Source: Hirsutella rhossiliensis
Lineage: Eukaryota; Ascomycota; Sordariomycetes; Hypocreales; Ophiocordycipitaceae
Reading direction: 5' to 3'
Length of the DNA stretch: 64,000 bases
Assembly: GCF_020360975.1 (NCBI RefSeq)
Contig: NW_025408669.1
Span: 6,944,001-7,008,000, forward strand
Under the pieces are notes generated by a model that saw only the letters and a program-made list of their open reading frames with translations, was not told the origin of the DNA and did not search any database. The position numbers and the translations under genes are program-made. Below, piece by piece: positions 55,195 to 64,000 of this stretch (positions are counted from its first letter, which is position 1; each line of letters starts with the position of its first letter).

Positions 55195-56380
55195 GCTCTG
55201 CTCGTCTTGGGAAGAGAAGGTGGGGCGAAGGGATATGGCCCTATTTGCCTGGCAACTGCATGAGCGACTCTTGACACTGCTCCTTGCACTCTTTTCCTTT
55301 CTTTTTCCGCGTCTTAATTTGTTAACCTTGTTTTGGCGATCTGTTACCTTCCCCCAAAGGGGCTGGATTTGGGTAACGCTTCGAGGACTGGAAAGCCGGC
55401 GGCTTCGTTCAACGCGGCATCGGACAGCAACGGCGTACAGGAAAGCGCCTGTGCAAACTGCGATGCAACGAGAGACGCGTGCTGCGTGGAGAGACGATGG
55501 CGGGCGGGCGGGCGGAACAATGGATAGACTGGCTCGCCCGGGGATTGTATGGCGGCATAGGAGGCGAAGTAGATTTTGGTAGTTGTTGCGTCATGTACAT
55601 ACAGCATATAGAAAAGGGACGTACATCTTTCTGGGCCATGATTGGGGGCAGGCAGCATTCTCGTCGGGGAGAGATGAAAATGGTGGACCAATTAAATGAC
55701 GAAATTAATTGGCGCACAGACTGGACTGCCAAGCGTGAAGCAGCGGATGACTCTGAAAGGGACGGTGTTTCCCATTGACGGCATTGGGCGGGCTTTAGCG
55801 CCCAAGGGGCTTATTGTATCATGGAGAAGTTTGTCCGACCAGGCCATGGCCGGTCATTTGCCCGAGTAGTAAATTGGAGGAGCCTTTGCTTGACCACTAC
55901 CCTGAACTGTAACCTGAAATGGTTCCGGGTCAAGGTGATGGCCGAGACAGTGCAGGGTAGCTTGGGCAGTCTAGGGTTATTCGTCGATGGATCCTTGACT
56001 AAAAGCCGGGGCCGGTTGTTCTTGAGGGGTGTCCGCACGTGGGCCCGGGGAGGCATCTTGGCGTTTAGGCTGACGGGGGTCCGGGGCGGTCGATTGGACG
56101 GCGGGTATGGGTTTGCTGGGTCAGCTGTTTATTGAGGGAACAGGGGGCGAGAAACGGATGGTTGGATGATGGGTGGTTGGGGGATGAAGTGGCAGCACCG
56201 AATACGCCCAGGAATGAATGGGATGATTGCACGAGGACAAGTCTGTATTGGGGGCCCGGGGGCATGGGATACGTCAGCGGCTTTTTGGCTGTTTTGTTGT
56301 TGAATGTTGTTGGCGTCCTGGGCAAGGGTTGGGGGGAGAAGGAAGAGACGGGACGACGTCTGCAAGATGTGCAGATGCAT

Positions 56381-56431
56381 GGAGAGGGAGAGGGAGAGGG
56401 AGAGGGAGGGAGAGAGAGAGAGAGAGGAGGG
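56381..56431 (+). repeat. Purine microsatellite (GAGAGG)n/(GA)n
   Basis: About 51 bases of G and A only, first in GAGAGG units, then GA units. Confidence 0.85.
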
Positions 56432-57069
56432 ACGTCTCGGGTTACCATTCAGGAAAAGAGGGCGTTCGCTGTTTAGGGTTCCCCCGAGATTGATTGTCGG
56501 GGCCCCAGGAGTTCCAACGTGGGTTTGTGCGGAGATGCATTCGGCCTAGAGGGGGACAAGGGTGGCTCTTGTTTCACTTAGACACGAATGAAGGCGTGAA
56601 TGGGTTGTGTTACCAAGCAGCGGAAGGAAAGAAGAGTCATTTGGGCGACGTGAAGCAATCATGGGCTGCGGGTGAGTCGCCGGCCAAACACGTGGACAAG
56701 ACACGACACCCATTCTCTCTGCCAGTCTGGGACCAGGCGCGTGACGGGACGCTTCATCCGTAGGTGCCGGGGGGGGGGGAGGAAATGAGGCTCCGAAGAT
56801 GGGCGAGACGGACTACAAGGCACGTCTCGATGGGATGGCTTGGCGGGACGGGAGCAGGCAAATACGTTTTCGACCCGGTCAAGGTCCTGCCCGCCCGCAG
56901 GCGTATCGGAAGACTAGAGAGAGAAGCACTCGGCATCGCCGCGCCGCACAAGGGGCCCACGACGGTGAGGTGGTTGCCGCGTTGTGTGGCACAGTATTCG
57001 CTCCTTTTCCTTGGCCGGGAAAGGAGAAGGCAGGACAGACAAAGACACGGACGGACAGCACCGGGACCC

Positions 57070-57092
57070 GTGTGTGTGTGTGTGTGTGTGTG
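57070..57092 (+). repeat. (GT)n microsatellite
   Basis: Eleven and a half GT units. Confidence 0.9.
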
Positions 57093-57654
57093 TTGTTCTC
57101 GAAAGGGCCTAAAAACGGGACAGGATGCTGGAAGCCTCTGGCATCGGGTGGCGAAACTCGCGGCCGAGACCTGGACTCACGACGGAGCCAGTCGGCGTCT
57201 TTGCCAGCGGCAGCCTAGCCAGTCGATGCTAGGCGAGCAAAGGCATCGTGCAGCCGGCGTCGATGAGCGGCACGGTCCATTACTTACTCCTTGGAGGCCC
57301 ATGCGTCGTCCCTTTGATTAGGCGTCTATCTTGTTGAAGCCTTTTTTATTCTATTTTACACCCCTGGGTGATGCCCCGGTCTCAAACGCCGGTTCAACCT
57401 CTCGCTCGATGAGTGTAAGCCGGTAGGCAGCCGTGGTTAATAATCCCACAACGCTTGTTGTCAACAGCCGAGGTGTTTTAGATGGCCTCGTGGTCTAGAG
57501 TGGTCCAACAGCCCAGAATGAATTCCTCGGGCACTCGCAGAAAAAAGGCAAAGGGGCAAGCGCAGCTCGAGATGAGATGAGGGTGGTGGAAAAGAGAGCG
57601 GCCCAGGTGAAACGGGGCTATTTGTGGACACCGAGAGACAGCCTCCCTTTTTTC

Positions 57655-57682
57655 CACCAGCACCAGCACCAGCACCAGCACC
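57655..57682 (+). repeat. (CACCAG)n microsatellite
   Basis: Four full units plus CACC. Confidence 0.9.
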
Positions 57683-58182
57683 GCCTCCTCCTTTGAGTTT
57701 TCCCTTCCTCTCTTGTTTGACAGGCCTTGTACCGTACCTTACTTACCACCTAGAGGTAGATACCGAATGGCCGGCACTCCGTACTCCGTACTTGGTTTAT
57801 GCTACTCCGTAAGGTACCTGTCGGGTGATGGTCATGGCTGACGAGGGGCCCATCTCACCCACTCGCTTCACGTGCCTCTCTTCCTCTCGCAGAATCGGCC
57901 CTACCGTTGCTCATTCCTCCGCGACGCCTCTGCCGTGCGCACGGCCGACACACAATAGGCTTTGCATCCCAGTGCTTCTGCGCGCCACCAGGTTGCACCC
58001 CGACCGGCGGCCGATTGACCGATCGACGACGAGGAGCACCAGCCAGCACCGGCCCCAGGCCCATCGAGTTCGGACGGCCCTCATCCCTTGGGCGAGAGCT
58101 GTTGCGGCTCACGAGGCTCGATTAAGCGCGCGCAGCGCATGCAACGCAGGAGGAAGACAGCGCGTGCCGGCGAACCGACCTC

Positions 58183-58239
58183 TCTGCTGCCCGCCTCTGC
58201 TGCCCTGCCCGCCTCTGCTGCCCGCCTCTGTTGCCCGCC
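58183..58239 (+). repeat. Short imperfect tandem repeat, unit about 13-17 bp
   Basis: TGCCCGCCTCTGCT-like units, about four copies with small length changes. Confidence 0.6.
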
Positions 58240-59861
58240 GTCTTCCTGATCATTCTTGGCTATTCTCCCCGAGGCGCCGTCTGAAACAAACTCGCGAGGC
58301 TGCTGCATCTCAGCCAATGACGGGATGCACGCCACCACGTCCCAACCATGGTCCCGCGCGGCTACCGTCGACAGAATGCCACTGCATCAGCAGCAGCTGA
58401 GCCCAACAACAGGGCATCGCCATCATGGCCGGGTGAGTTCATTCGTCACCGAGCACGTCCCTCGTCACGTCGCCCCAGATCTGGCCATCTGCCGGGTTCC
58501 CGGTACTTTGCTGCTCCACCATGCACACCCACCCAGCCTGCCGCCTAGCCGGGGCTCACAAGTACTGTGTACCTCCTGACAACCACCAACCATCCCTCCC
58601 CGGCGCTACCTGCCTCGAGGGCCGACCAGCCTCAAACAATGGCTAGAAAGGCTGGAATGGCCCGAGTATATAGTCAACTATCTGGCCGGCTGTTTCTTCG
58701 CGCTTGCCTCTATTTGCTCTATTGTCTCCAAGTCTGAGCCCATTTCCTGCTGCTCTCTCCTATTGTCCCCCCTCGCGCCTGCCGCCTCCACGTCGACACG
58801 CTTTACACGCCCTGTCTCTCCTTCCTTCTTCCGTCATTGCTTCTTTTCCTCTTCACTCTCCTGCAAAATCTTCGGCGCATCGGGACTCCTCCTCCTCTTC
58901 CCACCTTCAAGCTTCGATTCCTCTTGCCCGCCGTCCCGTGGCCCAAGATCCTGCAAGCGCGCCCGCTCGTTGGATTACAATTTGATTACAACACCCTCCG
59001 TCCGAGAGAGCAGAGAGCGGCCTTGGCCATCGCCCAAGCTTCTTCATTGGCCAGATCCGTCGTCCGTCTTGGCTTCCACCGCTCGTCTTCGGTCCCGTCA
59101 GCGCCCGTGACTTGGCTCTCTGGGCTCAATACGTGGGTGAGTGAGTGCTACGCCACCAGGTGAAGCGTCGTCATGTTTGCTCGCGCGCGTGCCCATGCAA
59201 TCACCCTGCCCTCCCTCGCCTTGCTTCTTCCCTAGCCCTTTCTTCCCCTTGCTCCCCTCAGCCCTATCACCAGCCCCGGCACGGACGGGTGCATTTGCTC
59301 CCAATCAAGAAGGTGTGCCATCGCGACTCTTGGCTGAGGCACGCTTCGAGCGTCGTGACCTTGGCTGTGCAGCGCGTGGCTGTCTCGGCCTCTTGGCCTT
59401 CCGAAGGCCTTGTTCGCACCTCGTCATCGCTGCATCCTTTGTTGATTCACGTCCTCGTCTGGCGGTTAAAAGGCCTTGCTCGCCAGCTGTCCGTGCCAGC
59501 TCCTCCCCTTTCTTCCTTTCAGCAGCTTGCCCATCTTTCCTTCAACTCGCTGCGTCTTGCCTTGACTGCCTCATCATCACGTCCCGCACACGCTGCCGCC
59601 TTTGACCGAAGCCGGCTTCACCACCCTCCATGCCTTCTTGCCTGCCTTGAGCTTCTCTCGTTACACTTGGCCGTATTCCTTCATGTACAGCCTCGCCCGT
59701 CTTTGTTGATTCATCCTTCTTCACCTCCGCTGCTCATGGGACCTCCTCTGGGCAAGCTTGCCGCTTCAAACCTCGGCTAACGCCCTCTTCTCCCGCAGAC
59801 CACACCCGCGTCTCGGCATTTTCGAAGAAGCAAACACGTCAGCGGCTGCTTCTTGTTCGCC

Positions 59862-62264
59862 ATGGGGCTCTCGACGATCCTCACAGCCTCCGTCTTGGCC
59901 TTGCGCCTCTTCTCTCCCCCGTCCGCCGCGTCGCCCACTCCCCAGGACGATGCTGCGCCCGCCTCGGCTGTCTCATCGCCTGCGCCCGCCGACTCGCCCG
60001 CTCCCACGAATCCCTACGACTCCATTGGCGAAACCGCCACCTCGGGCTGGTGGATGTCTAGCATCAAGCGCCAAGGAAAGCCTGCCTTCAACCAAGCCGA
60101 CTACAAAGTCTTCCGCAACGTCAAGGACTATGGCGCCAGGGGCGACGGTAGCAGCGACGACACCGATGCCATCAACAGGGCCATTACCGAGGGCAACCGC
60201 TGCGGCCAGAAATGCGACTCCCAAACCACCACGCCCGCCATCGTCTACTTCCCTCCCGGCACCTACCTCGTCTCCAAGCCCATCGTTCCCTACTACTATA
60301 CCCAGCTTATCGGTGATGCTGTTGGAATGCCCACCATCAAGGCCAAGCAGGGCTTCGTGGGCATCGCCGTCATCGACTCGGACCCCTACGACCCCAACGG
60401 CGTCAACTGGTGGACCAACCAGAACAACTTCTTCCGCCAGGTCCGCAACTTTAGGATCGACCTCACCGGCCTGCCCAAGAACACAGGCACCGGCATCCAC
60501 TGGCAGGTCGCGCAGGCCACCTCGCTCCAGAACATCGTCTTCGACATGGTCAAGGATAAGAGCGAGGACAACAAGCAGCAGGGCATCTTCATGGACAATG
60601 GTTCCGGAGGCTTCATGACGGACCTCGTCTTCAACGGCGGACGCTATGGCGCCTTTCTCGGCAACCAGCAGTTCACCACGCGCAACCTCACCTTCAACGA
60701 CTGCAACACGGCCATCTACATGAACTGGAACTGGGTCTGGACCTTTCACGGCCTCTCCATTAACAACTGCGGCGTGGGCATCGACATGACACAGGGTGGC
60801 GCCGTTCAGACCGTTGGCTCCATACTAGTACTCGACAGTACCTTTTCCAACACTCCAGTTGGTGTTGCTACCGTGTACAACCCACAGCAGTCGGGAACCA
60901 ACGGCACTCTTGTCCTTGACAACGTCGACATGACCTCAAATGTCCCCGTCGCAGTCCAGCTTGGCGGCCAAGACAAGAGGACGGTCCTGCAAGGCAACAC
61001 GCTCGTCAGCTCGTGGGCTCAGGGACGCTCCTACGAGGGCGCCAACGGCAAGGCGGGGCAAGGGCCGCGGGAGCCCGTCACGAAGCCCGATGCTCTCGTG
61101 GACCAGAGCGGCAGGATCGCCACCAAGAGCAAGCCTCAGTACAACAACGTGCCCGCCTCCAAGTTCGTGTCTGTCAAGTCCAAGGGCGCCAAGGGCGACG
61201 GCAAAACCGACGATACCAACGCCATCCGCAATATTTTCCAGCAGGCCCGCCCCGACGACATCATCTACTTTGACCACGGCGCCTACATCATCACCGACAC
61301 GGTCCAGGTGCCCAAGGACATCAAGGTGGTGGGTGAGATTTGGCCGCTCATCATGGCGGCCGGCGACAAGTTCAAGGACCAGGACAACCCCAAGCCCGTC
61401 TTCCAGGTCGGGCAGCCGGGCGACGTCGGCAATGTCGAGATGCAGGATCTCATGTTTGAGACGCAGGGCCCTCAACCTGGTGCAATTCTCATGGAGTTCA
61501 ACGTTGCCGGAAAGACGCAGGCCTCGGCAGGGCTCTTTGACGTGCACTTTCGCGTTGGCGGCTCCGCCGGCACCCAGTTGCAGATGGACAAGTGCGTCAA
61601 GAACCCGTCCGTCCAGGCGGACCCCAACCCCCAGTGTATCGGCGCCTTCATGCTGCTGCACATTACGTCGTCCGCCAGCCCCTATCTCGAGAACGTCTGG
61701 ATGTGGGTGGCCGACCACGAGCTCGACATCCCCCCCTACACGCAAGTCAACATCTACAACGGCCGCGGGGTATTGATTGAGAGCACAAAGGGCGCTTGGC
61801 TGTGGGGCACTTCGTCTGAGCACAACGTCTTGTCCAACTACCAGCTTCACAAGGCCCAGAACGTCTTCATGGGCCTGATCCAGAGCGAGACGGCCTACTT
61901 CCAGCCCAACCCGGACGCCACCAAGCCCTTCAAGTCGAACCCCAAGTATGCCGACCCCGACTTTTCCAAGTGCACCGGCCCCAAGTGCGCGCGCACCTGG
62001 GGCTTGCGCATCAATGATTCCAAGGACGTGCTGCTCTACGGCGGCGGCCTCTACAGCTTCTTCGACAACTATGGCCAGGTCTGCGTGGGGCAGAACAACT
62101 GCCAGGACAACATGATTGCCATCGACAACTCCCAGGTCGAGCTCTTCGGCGTCAGCACAAAAGCCAGCATCGCCATGGTGACTTTGGATGGGCAGCCCGC
62201 TGCCAAAGATTCGGACAACCGCAACAACTTTTGCGCGGCCATTGCAGCCTTTGAGACGTCGTAG
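59862..62264 (+). CDS. GH55 exo-beta-1,3-glucanase, secreted
   Basis: Cell-wall or extracellular enzyme releasing glucose from beta-1,3-glucan. Single exon; ATG at 59862 gives 800 aa with a signal peptide (MGLSTILTASVLALRLF, cleavage probably in the SAAS region), then a Pro/Ala/Ser-rich stretch to residue 50. GH55 enzymes have two right-handed beta-helix (pectate-lyase-like) halves, and both are marked here: VKDYGARGDGSSDDTDAINR at about 88-107 and KSKGAKGDGKTDDTNAIRNI at about 437-457. Other family landmarks are YFPPGTYLVSKPI, GIHWQVAQATSLQNI, NWWTNQNNFFRQVRNF, AYFQPNP and WGTSSEHNVLSNYQL. The protein ends FETS at TAG 62262-62264, and the same frame stays open for 73 more codons. Confidence 0.92.
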   Translation: MGLSTILTASVLALRLFSPPSAASPTPQDDAAPASAVSSPAPADSPAPTNPYDSIGETATSGWWMSSIKRQGKPAFNQADYKVFRNVKDYGARGDGSSDDTDAINRAITEGNRCGQKCDSQTTTPAIVYFPPGTYLVSKPIVPYYYTQLIGDAVGMPTIKAKQGFVGIAVIDSDPYDPNGVNWWTNQNNFFRQVRNFRIDLTGLPKNTGTGIHWQVAQATSLQNIVFDMVKDKSEDNKQQGIFMDNGSGGFMTDLVFNGGRYGAFLGNQQFTTRNLTFNDCNTAIYMNWNWVWTFHGLSINNCGVGIDMTQGGAVQTVGSILVLDSTFSNTPVGVATVYNPQQSGTNGTLVLDNVDMTSNVPVAVQLGGQDKRTVLQGNTLVSSWAQGRSYEGANGKAGQGPREPVTKPDALVDQSGRIATKSKPQYNNVPASKFVSVKSKGAKGDGKTDDTNAIRNIFQQARPDDIIYFDHGAYIITDTVQVPKDIKVVGEIWPLIMAAGDKFKDQDNPKPVFQVGQPGDVGNVEMQDLMFETQGPQPGAILMEFNVAGKTQASAGLFDVHFRVGGSAGTQLQMDKCVKNPSVQADPNPQCIGAFMLLHITSSASPYLENVWMWVADHELDIPPYTQVNIYNGRGVLIESTKGAWLWGTSSEHNVLSNYQLHKAQNVFMGLIQSETAYFQPNPDATKPFKSNPKYADPDFSKCTGPKCARTWGLRINDSKDVLLYGGGLYSFFDNYGQVCVGQNNCQDNMIAIDNSQVELFGVSTKASIAMVTLDGQPAAKDSDNRNNFCAAIAAFETS

Positions 62265-63515
62265 GGCGGCGATCTCGAGGAGCTGGGCGATGGCTCTGTT
62301 CCCAAGGCGAACCCGCCGACTCCCTCCGGCGGTGGCAGCAGCGCGCTTCCAGCACGAGGCGCACCCCCCGCGGCGGTCAGCGTGGAACCCGCGGCTGTCC
62401 ACGGAGAGGCGTCTTGGTCTTGTGGCGCCGTGACGACAATCATGGCGACCACGACGATATTCATCACGGTCACTGCGATTCCCTGAACATAACGACTAGA
62501 CGTACATATATGAAGAAAAATGTCGGAGGTAAAGCATTGGGCATGTCGTTCTGTCTAGCCACATTTTTTCTCCCCACACGCGTTTCTTGTCTGGCTCCTC
62601 GCTTCTCGGCACGTGGGCGGCATGGGGTTGGAGACGACGTGGAGGCGCTCGCCAATGCATCTTGATGAGTGCAGCCCTTGGGCCAACGCGTCGGGGAGGA
62701 TAGGTTGGACGAGCGTTCGGATTTGTGTAGTAGGCAGTTTTTCCCTAGACAGCTCTAAAATATAAGACAGACGCATAGTTGAAAACGTTCTGGCGAATTG
62801 TCCCTGCATGATTGTGCTGCAAATCAGGCGGAGACCGGCGAGTGAGTCAACGCTTTGGGCAGTGATAGATGAGAGTAGGCAAGGCCATGGAGGAAAGGGA
62901 CGCTTCCAGGTAAACGTTTCCATGGGGATACTGGCAGCTCATGTGGCAAAAGGGGAGAAACAGAGCCAGTAGATAAAAAAGAAACAAGTCGTAGCGAGCT
63001 TGGGTGAATCAGGTCCAGATAATATTCGAATGTGATGAAGCAGCACGGCGGTTCGAATAGGGGGCTTCGGAAAGAAGCATGACGTACAAAAATAGAGACG
63101 AGGGCTCTTCCGAGCAGGATTGGTAGAGAACACAAGGTCACAACTACCTTGACTGGAGATCGCAGCTACCTCGCCGGGATCATACGTAAATGTTTTGACT
63201 TATCAGGACTGGGAGCAGGTCGGAGGATGACGCACAGGGCTGGTGGAGACGACTCGGAGATATCCAAATGCACCGCCTCAGCAAAGCGGAGCTGTGACCG
63301 TGGCGCAGGAGATGTGGCGTCAGCTGTATTGAATCCATGACAAGTTCTACGTCACCCACCTCGGCTATTGGTAATGACTAAGAACAGCCTGCTTTGTCTC
63401 GCCCGCTTGACCTCGAATCTCGTCCTACCGACCGGCTCGACCGAAGCCGATGAGCGCACGCTAGAACGCCAATCCCCCGCAGCCATCGCCGACCGCACCG
63501 CTCCATCCCTCTCCC
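62265..63515. other. Intergenic; first 219 bases open in frame after the GH55 stop
   Basis: After TAG at 62262 the frame continues for 73 codons to TGA at 62484-62486, giving a Gly/Pro/Ser-rich stretch and a hydrophobic, Thr-rich end. Beyond that no gene is seen before 63516. Confidence 0.45.
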
Positions 63516-64000
63516 ATGGCCACCATCCGCCGAGCCGGAGGAGCAGGAGGAAAAGGAGGCATGGAGGAAGAGACTGCCGGTGCTCCCAACAGCCGGGCGG
63601 AAGCGCCGGCGCGCCACCCGCCGCACCTGCCGACGCCGCTCGAGCGGGCGGCGCTCGCGCTGTTCCCCGTGATGCTCGCCTTCGGGACCGTCTTCTCCCT
63701 CGTTTCGCCCGAGACGCGGGCGGCGCCGTACGACGCGGCGTCGCAGTCGCATGCACAGGACGCGGCGGGGGCGCCGAGTTACTTTGCACGCAAGTCAAAC
63801 GTCTTCAATGTCGTCTTCGTCAAGCGTGGCTGGGGGTGGACGACGCTCGCCTTTGTTGTCTTTCTCGTCACGCATCCCAGCTACGGCAGCAACGACAACA
63901 GCAGCAACACCGGCTGGGACCTGACTCCGAGGCGTGCCCGCGCGGCGCTCCGGTGGACAGCCGTCACCGGGTGGTGGTTTCTCTTTACGCAGTGGTGTCT
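63516..64000 (+). CDS. FIT/Scs3 family lipid-droplet protein, N-terminal part
   Basis: Endoplasmic-reticulum membrane protein of the fat-storage-inducing transmembrane family (FITM2; yeast Scs3/Yft2), needed for lipid-droplet budding and phospholipid balance. ATG at 63516; 161 codons before the window ends, so it is partial on the right. After a Gly/Ala/Pro-rich N-terminus comes PTPLERAALALFPVMLAFGT, the first helix, then SYFARKSNVFNVVFVKRGWG, TTLAFVVFLVTHPS and a third helix WTAVTGWWFLFTQWC, cut just before the expected catalytic-like region. No intron in the visible part. Assignment rests on order and composition of these blocks. Confidence 0.75.
   Translation, partial: MATIRRAGGAGGKGGMEEETAGAPNSRAEAPARHPPHLPTPLERAALALFPVMLAFGTVFSLVSPETRAAPYDAASQSHAQDAAGAPSYFARKSNVFNVVFVKRGWGWTTLAFVVFLVTHPSYGSNDNSSNTGWDLTPRRARAALRWTAVTGWWFLFTQWC

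Larger units (their letters stand above)
55195..59861. promoter_or_regulatory. Gene-free 4.7 kb; end is leader of the GH55 gene
   Basis: Holds simple repeats (listed separately) and GC-rich chance ORFs. From about 58700 the plus strand is pyrimidine-rich up to the ATG at 59862, as expected for a promoter and a long 5' leader. No RNA gene or domain was recognised. Confidence 0.45.

Noticed and set aside
57070..57682. Microsatellites as a CRISPR-like array
   Set aside because: Simple GT and CACCAG repeats without spacers, in a eukaryotic genome.
57825..58400. 191-codon plus-strand ORF
   Set aside because: Arg/Pro/Ser/Thr-rich translation of GC-rich leader-like DNA, overlapped by other open frames; no domain.
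59973..60749. 258-codon minus-strand ORF
   Set aside because: Also antisense to GH55, with a repetitive Val/Gly/Asp composition typical of shadow frames.
60936..62402. 488-codon ORF on the minus strand opposite the GH55 gene
   Set aside because: Antisense to a clear GH55 gene; long only because of high GC at third positions. No domain.

Overview
The window is nuclear DNA of a filamentous ascomycete, most likely a sordariomycete. The signs are short GT-AG introns (about 45-145 nt, several with CTAAC or CTGAC branch points), a HET-domain gene, a fungal rhodopsin-type 7TM domain, a YVC1 channel, a GH55 glucanase, fungal MULE and hAT transposon remains, and several fungus-only families. I see no rRNA gene, no CRISPR array and no bacterial operon structure.

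Left part (1-47 kb) is accessory in character: widely spaced genes, transposon relics, AT-rich tracts and broken genes. In order it holds: a Mutator-like transposase running off the left edge with one frameshift; a tRNA-like relic; an MFS transporter; a single-exon 537-aa protein with a faint resemblance to cyclodipeptide synthases; a complete hAT-type element with 17-bp inverted repeats and an 8-bp target duplication; a fusion of a fungal 7TM receptor-like domain with an MFS transporter; a secreted GMC oxidoreductase; a conserved-looking orphan; a HET-domain protein; a small protein made of two copies of one repeat; TPR debris; a type IIC (Na,K-ATPase-like) P-type ATPase; the vacuolar cation channel YVC1 plus a relic of a second YVC1-like gene 3.6 kb away; a DUF7587-like gene; a lone chromodomain ORF; a degraded secreted-protein gene; two fungus-specific unknown families, one frameshifted; a HAD-terpene cyclase fusion; and a frameshifted Gfd2/YDR514C-like gene.

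Right part (47-64 kb) looks like conserved core genome: a WD40 protein, a four-TM DUF7704 protein, an F-box/WD40 protein (SCF substrate receptor type), a secreted GH55 exo-beta-1,3-glucanase and the start of a FIT/Scs3 lipid-droplet protein. These genes are intact, richer in GC and preceded by long pyrimidine-rich leaders.

The genes do not form one obvious pathway. Candidate functional groups are the divergent MFS/CDPS-like pair (5.2-9.7 kb), ion homeostasis (P-type ATPase and YVC1), and natural-product potential (the HAD-terpene cyclase, with no P450 or other tailoring gene beside it). Several gene models were rebuilt by hand from splice sites and reading frame. None was checked against a database or transcripts.
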